From contig NZ_JBALOX010000001.1 in NCBI RefSeq assembly GCF_036965165.1, positions 1-64,000 of the forward strand: a stretch of DNA of 64,000 nt, read 5' to 3'. Below the pieces are notes generated by a model. The model saw only the letters and a list, made by a program, of their open reading frames with translations. It was not told where the DNA came from and searched no databases. A program made the position numbers and the translations under genes. This DNA is from Ferdinandcohnia sp036965165 (lineage in GTDB: Bacteria > Bacillota > Bacilli > Bacillales > Bacillaceae_L). The first letter of the stretch is position 1. Every line of letters starts with the position of its first letter. This document shows, piece after piece, positions 53,502 to 61,828 of this stretch.

Positions 53502-54041
53502 ATGTTTAATATTGGGGATTTGGTTATTTATTCAACAATGGGGATTTGTCGAATAAATGACATATGTGAGAAAACATATGCTGGTATGACTCGGAATTAT
53601 TATGTAATGAATCCGATTGAAGATGAAACTTTAATTATTCAGAATCCAGTGGACAATAATAAAATTATGATGAAAAAAATCATTGGTCGAAGCGAGGCTG
53701 AGGAAGTTTTAGAATCCTTCAAACTACCAGGAATTCAGTGGATTGATCACGGAAATGAGCGGAACAGAACCTATTCTGATATAGTTTCATCGGGCGATAG
53801 AAGGGGAATTTCAGATATTATTAATACGTTAATGTGCAAGAAGCACGAACTGGAATTGGAAGGCAAGAAAATTAGCGAACAGGACCGTAAACTTCTCCTT
53901 CATAATCAGAAAATATTGTTCAAAGAGTTAGCCATCACTTTGGACAAAACAGTTGATGAGGTATCTAAAAAGATAGATAGAATGATTAGTTATAAGATGA
54001 GTAAATCTTCACAACATGAAATAGCGAAATATATTAATTAA
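53502..54041 (+). CDS. CarD/CdnL-family RNA polymerase-binding regulator
   Basis: The 179-residue protein has an N-terminal CarD/TRCF RNA-polymerase-interacting domain (MFNIGDLVIYSTMGICRINDI, about 1-65) and a helical C-terminal domain (about 70-179; KKHELELEGKKISEQDRKLL), as in CdnL/YdeB proteins that stabilise open complexes. The operators upstream suggest MarR control, unusual for a protein often expressed constitutively. A paralogue elsewhere in the genome is likely. Confidence 0.85.
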   Translation: MFNIGDLVIYSTMGICRINDICEKTYAGMTRNYYVMNPIEDETLIIQNPVDNNKIMMKKIIGRSEAEEVLESFKLPGIQWIDHGNERNRTYSDIVSSGDRRGISDIINTLMCKKHELELEGKKISEQDRKLLLHNQKILFKELAITLDKTVDEVSKKIDRMISYKMSKSSQHEIAKYIN

Positions 54042-54083
54042 GTAAAAATGGGCTTTTAGGGCTCTTTTTTAATTTGTATGTTT

Positions 54084-54112
54084 TTAGAACATTCTCCGAA
54101 ATATGTTATAAT
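54084..54112 (+). promoter_or_regulatory. Promoter of lipL at the edge of leader element D
   Basis: TTAGAA (54084-54089), 17 bases, TATAAT (54107-54112). The predicted start site is about 54119-54120, the first base of element copy D. The element would therefore form the exact 5' end of the lipL transcript. Confidence 0.75.
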
Positions 54113-54120
54113 AAATTACT

Positions 54121-54371
54121 TTTAACTTTATTCAGCAAAGTCCACACTTCTATAAGTGGTAGGATGATGGTTATAAGAGTATTAATATTATGAGGGTTCT
54201 AACCTCGACTGAATAAAGTTAATGCCTCCGGCGGATGCCACAGATTTTTAAAGGAAATTTTTCGAGCAGTAAGATCGAAGACTAAAGACGTCACATCCTG
54301 TGGCAACGTCTTCATGACCCACATCGTGTGGGCCTAAAAATTCTGGCGCAAATTCGCAAGGCGCATTTGAT
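54121..54371 (+). repeat. Structured leader element, copy D (upstream of lipL)
   Basis: This is the fullest copy. TTTAACTTTATTCAG pairs with CTGAATAAAGTTAA across about 75 bases, then GCCTCCGGCGGATGCCACAG. A long-range stem joins CAGATTTTT to AAAAATTCTGG and encloses the hairpins AAGACGTCAC/GTGGCAACGTCTT and CCCACA-TCG-TGTGGG. The final hairpin is CAAATTCGC/GGCGCATTTG. The lipL start is 19 bases further on. Confidence 0.88.
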
Positions 54372-54389
54372 TTAATAGGAGTATGCTGT

Positions 54390-55217
54390 ATGACTGAAAG
54401 TCTTTTACACCAGCCGAAATGGCGGATTATTGATCAATCTAGTCTAGGCTATCAATTTGATGCATTACAATCGTTTGCGATAGATGATACACTTTGTGCG
54501 TTTGTAGGAAAAGGAGAGTCACCAGCTACTGCACGAGCATGGGTCCATCATCAGACCATTGTGCTTGGGATTCAGGATACAAAGTTGCCTTATCTTGTGG
54601 AAGGGATAGAGTTCCTTGAGACAATGGGCTATCGAGTGATTGTACGGAATTCAGGTGGACTAGCGGTGGTGCTTGATGAGGGAGTGCTAAACATATCGCT
54701 TATTTTCCCCGAAACGGAAAAAGGGATAGATATTAACCGCGGCTACGATACGATGCTTGAGCTGATTCGGAAAATGTTTGATACCTATGAAGTCGATATC
54801 GTGGCACGTGAGATTGTCGGGTCGTATTGTCCGGGCAGCTATGATTTAAGTATAGATGGGAAAAAGTTTGCAGGAATCTCCCAGCGCCGCCTTCGTAATG
54901 GGGTTGCTGTGCAAATTTATCTAGGCGTGACTGAAAGTGGTTCGGAACGTGCAGAAATCATACGACGATTTTACGAGGCTGGGTTACAGGGTGCGGAGAC
55001 GAAATTCGTCTATCCAGATGTGAAGCCGGAAACAATGGCGTCCTTGGCAGAATTGATTGACCCAAACCTAACCGTGCAAACAGTCATGATGCTACTTCTT
55101 CAAACTCTAAAAAACGAAAGTGAACATATCTTCGCTTCGCAGCTTTCAGAGGAAGAAATGCCGTTATTCGAACAGAACTTTTTACGAGTGCTTGAGCGGA
55201 ATAATAAAGTATTATAA
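54390..55217 (+). CDS. lipL: Octanoyl-[GcvH]:protein N-octanoyltransferase LipL
   Basis: LipL moves octanoyl groups from GcvH to the E2 subunits of 2-oxoacid dehydrogenases through a cysteine intermediate. The 275-residue biotin/lipoate-ligase fold has ARAWVHHQTIVLGIQDTKLP, VIVRNSGGLAVVLDEGVLN, the active-site Cys in GSYCPGSYDLSIDGKKFAGISQRR and a short C-terminal domain. In B. subtilis it is YwfL, next to pta as here. The RBS is AGGAG. Confidence 0.95.
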   Translation: MTESLLHQPKWRIIDQSSLGYQFDALQSFAIDDTLCAFVGKGESPATARAWVHHQTIVLGIQDTKLPYLVEGIEFLETMGYRVIVRNSGGLAVVLDEGVLNISLIFPETEKGIDINRGYDTMLELIRKMFDTYEVDIVAREIVGSYCPGSYDLSIDGKKFAGISQRRLRNGVAVQIYLGVTESGSERAEIIRRFYEAGLQGAETKFVYPDVKPETMASLAELIDPNLTVQTVMMLLLQTLKNESEHIFASQLSEEEMPLFEQNFLRVLERNNKVL

Positions 55218-55278
55218 GGATCCAGGGGACGGTTCTCCGGGTTCTTTTTTTTTGTTTAAAACAAGTTAGTGAGCGGGA

Positions 55279-55492
55279 ATTGCGCTATAGTCGGCCTGAA
55301 TTGCACGTTGATTTTGCTAATTGCGTGTTAGTTCTTCTGACATATGCCTCTGTTTTTGGATATAGGTGTCGAATCCTGGACTTATGCGTCTGTTTTCGAA
55401 GATATGCGTTAGCTCCCGGATTTATGCGTCTAGATCCGAATATTTGCGCCATATCCTAGTTATTTGCGTCCTAACCCGAATAGTGCCACATT
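55279..55492. repeat. Long intergenic tandem array, 20-base period, TATGCGTC/ATTGCG core
   Basis: About ten units start at 55279, 55300, 55320, 55343, 55363, 55383, 55403, 55423, 55443 and 55463. From 55343 onward they are exactly 20 bases apart. The first 6-8 bases follow (A/T)(T/A)TGCG(T/C), and the remainder differs from unit to unit and is often C/G-richer. It lies between lipL and the orphan permease genes. Confidence 0.9.
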
Positions 55493-55632
55493 AAGTTCCA
55501 GCAGTATTGAAACCAATCATTCATTCACTACGTCTAATATTATGGGTGTTTTCTGAAAATAACAATTATGGTAGGTTATAGGTATGTATTCCTATTTTTT
55601 TCAATCGGTAATCGGGTAAGGGGAGGATTTGG

Positions 55633-56652
55633 TTGCTTAACAGATTAAAAGTGTTTAGTGGGCGAGATGTGATTTCACTTCTCTATTTCGTGCTTGTTGT
55701 TCTTGGAATTGCTTATTTTTTAGGGAGTGGAGATGTTTCGAAGTTCTTCTCAACGATAAAAACGATGCTACCTGCTTCTGATAGCTTGGATACAATCAAG
55801 CAATTTATTAACAATGTTCAGACCGAGGGAAGTTTAGGAGCAACGAAAAATAAGGAACCGTATGAACAAATTGTCCTTGAATATTTTCCAAGAAGCCTAT
55901 CGGTGATTGTAACAGCGTTTTTGCTAGCGATTACTTTAGGAATCGCAAAGGGAGTTTTTGATTATCGTAATCGGTATACTTACTTGAACTTTTTGGGAAC
56001 AGGCGTAACCTCAATCCTCAATTCTTTACCGGATTTTTTTATGATTATCGTGCTGCAATGGATCATTTTGATTCACTTTAATTTTATCGACTTTTTTGGC
56101 CATGACCAGTGGTTTAACTTCATTTTACCGGGGATTCTTGTGTCCCTATACCCGATGATGTATTTTGCTAGAATCACCTTTACTGCCCTTGCAGGTGAGG
56201 ATGGGGAGATGTATATCCAATATGCTCGTGCGAAGGGCTTAGCACAAAGGTTTGTTATACATAAGCATATTTTGAAAAAATGCTTTCGCTCCATCATACA
56301 GCATCTTGGCATTGTCATGACGTATGTCGTTTCGAATCTATTAATTGTTGAGTGGTTGATGGAGTATAAGGGTGCGGCTTGGAGGATGATGGTGTCAATC
56401 AAGCGGCTAGATTTAAAAAAACCAGAGAATCAACCATTTATGGATTTTCCGGAAATAGGCTTAATCGTGGAGATTTTGCTCTGCTTTGTCGTACTTCTAT
56501 TAATCACCCAAATCGTGTCTGTGATTTGGCAGTACAAATATGAGGTCGAGAAACGTAATATTTGGACCCAAATTACAAAAGTTATTTTTCAATATGCATT
56601 TGTTTGGTTCTTTGTGATTTTTATACTTTCGTACTTAAAGCCTGGTTACTAG
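55633..56652 (+). CDS. ABC permease, dipeptide (DppB) type, orphan
   Basis: The 339-residue membrane protein has the DppB/OppB permease layout: an N-terminal segment, then an extracytoplasmic region (about 35-95), then five segments with the EAA-like loop QYARAKGLAQRFVIHKHILK. It starts at TTG 55633 behind AGGGGAGGA. The second permease follows after 14 bases. No ATP-binding or binding-protein genes are nearby, so the partners, if any, lie elsewhere. The substrate is unknown. Confidence 0.85.
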   Translation: MLNRLKVFSGRDVISLLYFVLVVLGIAYFLGSGDVSKFFSTIKTMLPASDSLDTIKQFINNVQTEGSLGATKNKEPYEQIVLEYFPRSLSVIVTAFLLAITLGIAKGVFDYRNRYTYLNFLGTGVTSILNSLPDFFMIIVLQWIILIHFNFIDFFGHDQWFNFILPGILVSLYPMMYFARITFTALAGEDGEMYIQYARAKGLAQRFVIHKHILKKCFRSIIQHLGIVMTYVVSNLLIVEWLMEYKGAAWRMMVSIKRLDLKKPENQPFMDFPEIGLIVEILLCFVVLLLITQIVSVIWQYKYEVEKRNIWTQITKVIFQYAFVWFFVIFILSYLKPGY

Positions 56653-56666
56653 GGAGGGGGGAACTC

Positions 56667-58250
56667 ATGAAAAATTGGTCGCTTTGGGCAGGTTTAGTTC
56701 TTTTCGGATTGATGTTATTTATTAGCTTTATTGGACCACAGCTTCCGTTTGTTGAGCATACTCCTCCCGAGCATAGAATGCGATTTTATGATGGTGGCGA
56801 AATAGGAAGAGCACCATTCCCACCTTCTAAAGAAGATCTGCTTGGGACAGACCGTGAAGCCAGAGACATTATGAGTTTGATTATCCTTGGTGCAAAGGAC
56901 ACGCTTAAAATTATCGTGTTAATCACATTGATTCGGTACATCATTGCGATTCCGATGGCCTTTTTAGCTTCCACGAAAAAAGGAATTGCTTATATGGTGT
57001 CAAATGGTTGGTACTCCTTATTTGGAGGTATCCCCACGATTTTTGCAGCGATATTACTATTGGAAATTATCCCAGTGGATGACCTTGAAAACGGTGTGTA
57101 TTGGAAGGTCCTCTTAATTGCACTCATCGAAGTTGGGAGGGTTAGCTATATTCTTGCTCAAGAAATTTATGAGGTGTCACAAAAGGAGTTTGTGCAAGCA
57201 AGTGTGACAGTGGGGAGTACGCCGTTTCAATTATCGGTGATGCACTATCTGCCGTCTGTTTCCCAAAGTTTAGTAGTGAACTTTTTTAATGATTTAGCTC
57301 GGGTAACTTTGTTGTTAGGACAGCTCGCATTATTCCAATACTTTATTGAGCACGCGATAGATTATATTCCCGGTGGTGGGGCATTTCAAGATGAATCTGG
57401 ATACAACTCAGTGACTGGATTGTTTGATTGGCCAGGGTTATTGTCAGCGGCTAGGTATGAGGTAATGAAGGCTGTGTGGATCCCGTTGTTTCCAGCGATT
57501 GCCCTTACCTTGCTTCTTCTAACATTCCAGTTATTGAGTGAAGGGTTTAGGAAGATGTTTGACAGGCAGATGTCGAGTGAGAAAAATAGGGTCGTATATC
57601 GAATAGTTGAACGAGCAGGCGAAGCGTTTGTTGCAAGTAAAATGCTGGGGCCTATAACACTTGTGGTGTTTGTAGTCGCGATTGGTGCAGCAGCTGGAAT
57701 TGTTGCTATGGATAGTTCAACCAAAACTGATGCACAAGCTGAGGAAGAGGTAGTGGAAGAGGTAGAGGAAGTCAATGAAGATGATCCGTTTGGTGACGGG
57801 ATGTATACTTATTACAATAAAAAACTTGAGGCAAAGACAATCTCGACTTCAGCAAAAGGTGGGTTTTATGATCAATTAAACTACCTTGAACTCCATATGG
57901 AGAAAAAATCAGATCGGGATTACGAGACCAACACTTTAGTTCTTAAATGTAGAACAATCGGAGCGGGGCGGTGTGAGCTTCCTATCTTTACATTTAAAGA
58001 ACCTGTTGCCACAGTGGAGGAAGCATATCAGCTATTGGTGGATCATTTGCCAACGGATGCGGTGATCCAAAAGGAGTTTCAAGATAATGAAAGTGAATAT
58101 GTCTTTAATATAACGAGCTCAATCTTAGAGCATAGCTATCATTTTGAGAATAAATATTTTGATATCCATAAGATTTCTGTTGTTTTACATATGACACCTG
58201 AAATGAAAGTTGAAAAAGCCTCATTGGAAGCAGGAAGTCACAGATATTAA
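56667..58250 (+). CDS. ABC permease (DppC type) with extra C-terminal extracytoplasmic domain
   Basis: The 527-residue protein has a DppC-like permease part (about 1-330) with the EAA-like loop QASVTVGSTPFQLSVMHYLP. It is followed by another membrane segment (about 360-380; GPITLVVFVVAIGAAAGIVA), an acidic linker (EEEVVEEVEEVNEDDPF) and a roughly 130-residue soluble C-terminal domain that I do not recognise. Normal DppC proteins are about 300 residues. ATG 56667 follows GGAGGGGGG. It forms a two-gene unit with the preceding permease. Confidence 0.85.
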   Translation: MKNWSLWAGLVLFGLMLFISFIGPQLPFVEHTPPEHRMRFYDGGEIGRAPFPPSKEDLLGTDREARDIMSLIILGAKDTLKIIVLITLIRYIIAIPMAFLASTKKGIAYMVSNGWYSLFGGIPTIFAAILLLEIIPVDDLENGVYWKVLLIALIEVGRVSYILAQEIYEVSQKEFVQASVTVGSTPFQLSVMHYLPSVSQSLVVNFFNDLARVTLLLGQLALFQYFIEHAIDYIPGGGAFQDESGYNSVTGLFDWPGLLSAARYEVMKAVWIPLFPAIALTLLLLTFQLLSEGFRKMFDRQMSSEKNRVVYRIVERAGEAFVASKMLGPITLVVFVVAIGAAAGIVAMDSSTKTDAQAEEEVVEEVEEVNEDDPFGDGMYTYYNKKLEAKTISTSAKGGFYDQLNYLELHMEKKSDRDYETNTLVLKCRTIGAGRCELPIFTFKEPVATVEEAYQLLVDHLPTDAVIQKEFQDNESEYVFNITSSILEHSYHFENKYFDIHKISVVLHMTPEMKVEKASLEAGSHRY

Positions 58251-58297
58251 AATAAACCCCTGAAATGTCGGGTAAAACGGACAGTCGGGGGTTTATC
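58251..58297. terminator. Terminator between the permease unit and rsfA
   Basis: AATAAACCCC and GGGGTTTATC form the outer stem and TGTCGGGT...GGACAGTCG an inner partial stem. The T-run is short, so the terminator is moderate for both convergent genes. Confidence 0.65.
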
Positions 58298-58301
58298 TAA
58301 T

Positions 58302-59000
58302 TTATTCCGCCATTTTCTCCAAATTACCATTACGGTCCATTTTAAAAGATGTGGCTGGACGCTCTTCTTCTTCAAAAAGGACTAATTTTCGTGCACGATT
58401 CATGATTTTCATTAATGTTTCGTAGTCCTCTTGGATATTCACTGCGCTCTGCTCAAGGTGAGAAATCTTCTTTTGGAGTTCGTCATTTTTACGCAGTATC
58501 TCATTCTTTTCTTTTTTCAATCTCTCATTCTCGGATTTCAGTGCTTCAATTCCGAAACTTGTATTGCCCATGGATTGAAGGTAGGAAATCACTGAATCAA
58601 TCGTCATTGACGTTCTGTCTGTAAAGTACTGTGGCGTCTTAACTTCCTGACGAACACTGATAGATTCAGATGGAAATAGCGGCAACTCGTCCGCAAATTC
58701 TTCGAGATTTGGAGTTGGTGGTGTATACAATAGTTGCTTTTTCACCGGTTGGTTCTTACCAAGTGCACGTTGTCGTTGTTTACGGTGCTTTTTCGCAAGC
58801 TGTAGGTCTTTTTCATAGCTATGGCGCACAACCGCGTTCCAGCGGAATCCACATGCAGCTGAAGTACGGTTTAATTTGTCACCAACCTCTTCAAATGCGT
58901 TTAATTGTGTACTACCTTCTCTTACGTGTTTTAGGACTGTTTCAGCTAATAAAAGATCATTTTCCTCTGTCCAAGCGTCTTGTCTTTCTTTCATATTCAT
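58302..59000 (-). CDS. rsfA: Prespore-specific regulator RsfA
   Basis: The 232-residue protein has an N-terminal Myb/SANT-like domain (RQDAWTEENDLLLAETVLKHVREGSTQLNAFEEVGDKLNRTSAACGFRWN), a basic linker (KKHRKQRQRALG) and a C-terminal coiled coil (about 150-205). RsfA fine-tunes sigma-F genes in the B. subtilis forespore (YwfN). Its gene is divergent from leader element copy E. Confidence 0.93.
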   Translation of the reverse strand: MNMKERQDAWTEENDLLLAETVLKHVREGSTQLNAFEEVGDKLNRTSAACGFRWNAVVRHSYEKDLQLAKKHRKQRQRALGKNQPVKKQLLYTPPTPNLEEFADELPLFPSESISVRQEVKTPQYFTDRTSMTIDSVISYLQSMGNTSFGIEALKSENERLKKEKNEILRKNDELQKKISHLEQSAVNIQEDYETLMKIMNRARKLVLFEEEERPATSFKMDRNGNLEKMAE

Positions 59001-59095
59001 TCATCTCCCAATATATGTTTGTATTTGCGTTAGGTTATTACATATATTGGTCAATAGAATCAAAATTTATACTATGGACATAAAAGGATAATAGA

Positions 59096-59280
59096 TTAAT
59101 TTTATTCAGTATGGGGCTGAATAAAATTAAAGCCTCCGGCGGATGCCGCAGATTTTCAAAGGTAATTTTTCGCGCTTAAGATCAAAGACAAAGTGTGCCA
59201 CATCCTGTAGCAACGTCTTTGTGACCCACTTCGTGTGGGCCTAAAAAATCTGGGCGCAAATACGCCTTGGCATATTTGAT
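59096..59280 (+). repeat. Structured leader element, copy E (upstream of the DUF1450 gene)
   Basis: The first hairpin TTAATTTTATTCAG / CTGAATAAAATTAA (14 bp, loop TATGGGG) differs from copies A and D at paired positions on both arms. Then come GCCTCCGGCGGATGCCGCAG, the long-range stem CAGATTTT...AAAAAATCTG, inner hairpins with GTGCCACATCC and CCCACT-TCG-TGTGGG, and a final hairpin near CAAATACGCC/GGCATATTTG. About 185 bases separate it from the DUF1450 start. Confidence 0.87.
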
Positions 59281-59467
59281 TCTAAAAATATTTCAAAATC
59301 GCAAACTTGTACTTGTGGAGATTTTTTGAAACTTATTGGGTTCCCTTGCAATGGCATAGTGGACGGGGTAAAATACCCTGTAGTGATTTTTACTCAGATG
59401 AATCGGTACATACCGAAAAAATATACAAAAACGACCCAGACTATTTCATGAAGGGATTGTACACAAA

Positions 59468-59695
59468 ATGGCAAATGAATTTCGCATCTGTGATGATTGC
59501 CAGGCAACCAATATTAATACTTTAATACCACGCCTTAAGGAAGTTGATGGTGAAGCAACAATTGACATTCGCTGTCAATCATACTGTGGTCCTGGCAGAA
59601 AAAAATCATTCGCATTTGTTAACAATCGTCCTGTATCAGCACCAACAGAAGACGAATTAATTGAAAAAGTTAAGAAGAAGCTGAAAATGGACTAA
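59468..59695 (+). CDS. DUF1450 (YuzB-like) protein
   Basis: The 75-residue protein has two Cys pairs, ICDDCQ near the start and RCQSYCGPGRKK in the middle, then FAFVNNRPVSAPTEDELIEKV, the DUF1450 pattern. Metal or iron-sulfur binding is plausible, but the function is unknown. The region 59281-59467 between element E and this gene shows no convincing gene. A weak stem with TTTTTT follows at about 59703-59735. Confidence 0.85.
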   Translation: MANEFRICDDCQATNINTLIPRLKEVDGEATIDIRCQSYCGPGRKKSFAFVNNRPVSAPTEDELIEKVKKKLKMD

Positions 59696-59903
59696 ATATC
59701 GCCCTTTCTCTCCAAGGAGAAAAGGTCTTTTTTATTTTTAAGCAATGATTTCCAAGTCCTTCCTCGAAAATCTCATTTATGTCGAAAAATTTTCCAACCA
59801 TTGATACGGCTTGGCTAAAGCCGATTTATGGAGAATTTTAGGTTTTTTTGTCTAAGATAAATATATATAATAATAGCATGCCAGTATGGAAGAGGTTGAA
59901 TAC

Positions 59904-61205
59904 ATGACAAATTCCAATGGGAAATTAAGTGAAGAAAAGGTTTTTAAAGACCCTGTACATAGCTATGTGCATGTTCAGGATCAAGTGATTTGGGAGCTCG
60001 TTGCAACATCGGAATTTCAAAGACTACGACGAATTCGTCAATTAGGAACAACCTATTTTACCTTTCATGGGGCGGAGCATAGTCGTTTCAACCATTCATT
60101 AGGTGTATATGAAATTGTCCGAAGAATTATCGATGATGTGTTTCGGGAACGACCATTATTAAATGAAGAGGAACGCCTCCTATGCCTATGTGCGGCACTT
60201 CTACATGATCTTGGCCACGGACCATTTTCACATTCATTTGAAAAAGTATTCCATTATGATCATGAGGAATTTACACAGGCAATCATTGTCGGAGATACTG
60301 AGGTAAATCGAGTCCTTAAGCAAGTTGGGGATGATTTTCCGAAAAAAGTGGCCGAAGTGATTGCGAAAACATACAAAAATAAATTAGTTGTCAGTCTCAT
60401 CTCGAGTCAAATTGATGCTGACCGTATGGATTATTTATTGCGTGATGCTTATTATACGGGTGTTAGCTATGGAAACTTTGACATGGAACGGATTTTACGT
60501 GTCATAAGACCACAGGAAGATCAGGTTGTCTTTAAAAGCAGTGGGATGCATGCGGTTGAAGATTACATCATGAGTAGATACCAAATGTATTGGCAAATCT
60601 ATTTCCATCCAGTTACACGGAGTGCAGAGGTTATTTTAACGAAAATCCTCCATCGCGCAAAACAACTGTACAAGGAAAACTACGAATTCCAAACGACCCC
60701 TGTCCATTTTATATCCATTTTTGAAGATAGGCTGACATTAGATGATTATGTGAGGCTAGATGAAGGAGTTTTTTCTTACTATTTTCAAGTTTGGCAGGAC
60801 GAAAATGATGCGATATTAAGTGACCTATGCCGTCGTTTTCTTAATCGCAATCTGTTTAAATATGTGGAGTTTGACCCAGGTTCACAAATGTTGAAGATGA
60901 TGGAATTAAAGTCGCTTTTTGAGGAAGCGGGGATTGACCCTACTTATTATTTAGTGGTCGATTCATCATCTGATTTACCGTATGATTTTTATCGACCGGG
61001 TGAGGAAGAGGAACGACTTCCAATTAACCTATTGATGCCAAATGGCGAGATTCGCGAATTATCGAGACAGTCCGAAATTGTAGACGCCATTTCCGGTAAA
61101 AGGCGAACGGATCATAAGCTTTATTTTCCACAAGATCTGATTGAAAAACTACCAGATGATCGTAAAGTGAAACAGAAAATAAAAGAAGTACTAGGTATTG
61201 CGTGA
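59904..61205 (+). CDS. ywfO: HD-domain phosphohydrolase YwfO
   Basis: The 433-residue protein has an HD domain: FHGAEHSRFNHSLGVYEIVRRI, then CAALLHDLGHGPFSHSFEK (HD motif), and QIDADRMDYLLRDAYYTGVSYG. This dNTPase-like family (SAMHD1/YwfO) cleaves nucleotides; the substrate is not determined here. ATG 59904 follows GAAGAGGTT and gives the length I recall for B. subtilis YwfO; 59886 is an alternative. ywgA follows after 15 bases. Confidence 0.92.
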   Translation: MTNSNGKLSEEKVFKDPVHSYVHVQDQVIWELVATSEFQRLRRIRQLGTTYFTFHGAEHSRFNHSLGVYEIVRRIIDDVFRERPLLNEEERLLCLCAALLHDLGHGPFSHSFEKVFHYDHEEFTQAIIVGDTEVNRVLKQVGDDFPKKVAEVIAKTYKNKLVVSLISSQIDADRMDYLLRDAYYTGVSYGNFDMERILRVIRPQEDQVVFKSSGMHAVEDYIMSRYQMYWQIYFHPVTRSAEVILTKILHRAKQLYKENYEFQTTPVHFISIFEDRLTLDDYVRLDEGVFSYYFQVWQDENDAILSDLCRRFLNRNLFKYVEFDPGSQMLKMMELKSLFEEAGIDPTYYLVVDSSSDLPYDFYRPGEEEERLPINLLMPNGEIRELSRQSEIVDAISGKRRTDHKLYFPQDLIEKLPDDRKVKQKIKEVLGIA

Positions 61206-61220
61206 GGAGATGAAGGGGTT

Positions 61221-61727
61221 TTGTTAACAGAACATGCAAAAGTAATGAAGGCATTCGCTGCTGCAGGGGAAATTACAGGTCGAAAAAAACTTCAAAAAAT
61301 GATTTATATCGCGAAAAAGATCGATTATCCATTTTACGAAAAGTACAACTTCCATTTTTACGGACCATACTCAGAGGAGTTAACTTTACGTGTGGAGGAG
61401 CTTTGCAACCTAGGGTTTTTAGATGAGGTCAAAGAGAAAAAGGGTGGCTATTATCAGTATCGTTACTCATTAACTGAAAAAGGTGAGCAGTTTTTAGGTC
61501 ACTATCAGTTAGACATGCCTCCACTAGATGACTGCATGCAAGCTTTAAATGATCAAAGTGCGCGCTTTTTAGAGCTTGTCTCCACTGTTTTATACTTTGA
61601 AGGACTAGAAAAAGCCGAGGTCAAAGAAAAAGTATTTACATTAAAAGCAAAGCAACGTTATACAGAAGAAGAGGTAGAAGAGGCTTATCAATATATAGAT
61701 TCTCTTCGAAATCAAGCTACACATTAA
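61221..61727 (+). CDS. ywgA: YwgA family protein
   Basis: The 168-residue protein has a winged-helix-like fold typical of YwgA: ITGRKKLQKMIYIAKKIDYPFYEKYNFHFYGPYSEEL, then SLTEKGEQFL and TEEEVEEAYQYIDSL. The start is TTG 61221, with AAGGGG before it. It is adjacent to ywfO, from which it is probably co-transcribed. Its function is unknown. Confidence 0.88.
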   Translation: MLTEHAKVMKAFAAAGEITGRKKLQKMIYIAKKIDYPFYEKYNFHFYGPYSEELTLRVEELCNLGFLDEVKEKKGGYYQYRYSLTEKGEQFLGHYQLDMPPLDDCMQALNDQSARFLELVSTVLYFEGLEKAEVKEKVFTLKAKQRYTEEEVEEAYQYIDSLRNQATH

Positions 61728-61789
61728 AAAGAAACTCGGCAACTTTGAACAAACGGTTCAAAGTAGAAAATACAAATAATAGGATTTAT

Positions 61790-61828
61790 AGAGGTGGAAT
61801 TAGCATACTAATTCCACCTCTTTTTTTC
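61790..61828 (+). terminator. Terminator of ywfO-ywgA
   Basis: AGAGGTGGAATTAG pairs perfectly with CTAATTCCACCTCT around CATA, followed by TTTTTT. From 61829 to 62027 no gene is seen. Confidence 0.95.

Noticed and set aside
55279..55492. A CRISPR-like array of repeats and spacers
   Set aside because: The period is only 20 bases with a 6-8-base core, far below CRISPR repeat and spacer lengths, and no cas gene is nearby.
59307..59525. A 72-codon frame overlapping the DUF1450 gene
   Set aside because: It starts at TTG without an RBS, lies in another frame from the recognised gene and matches nothing I know.
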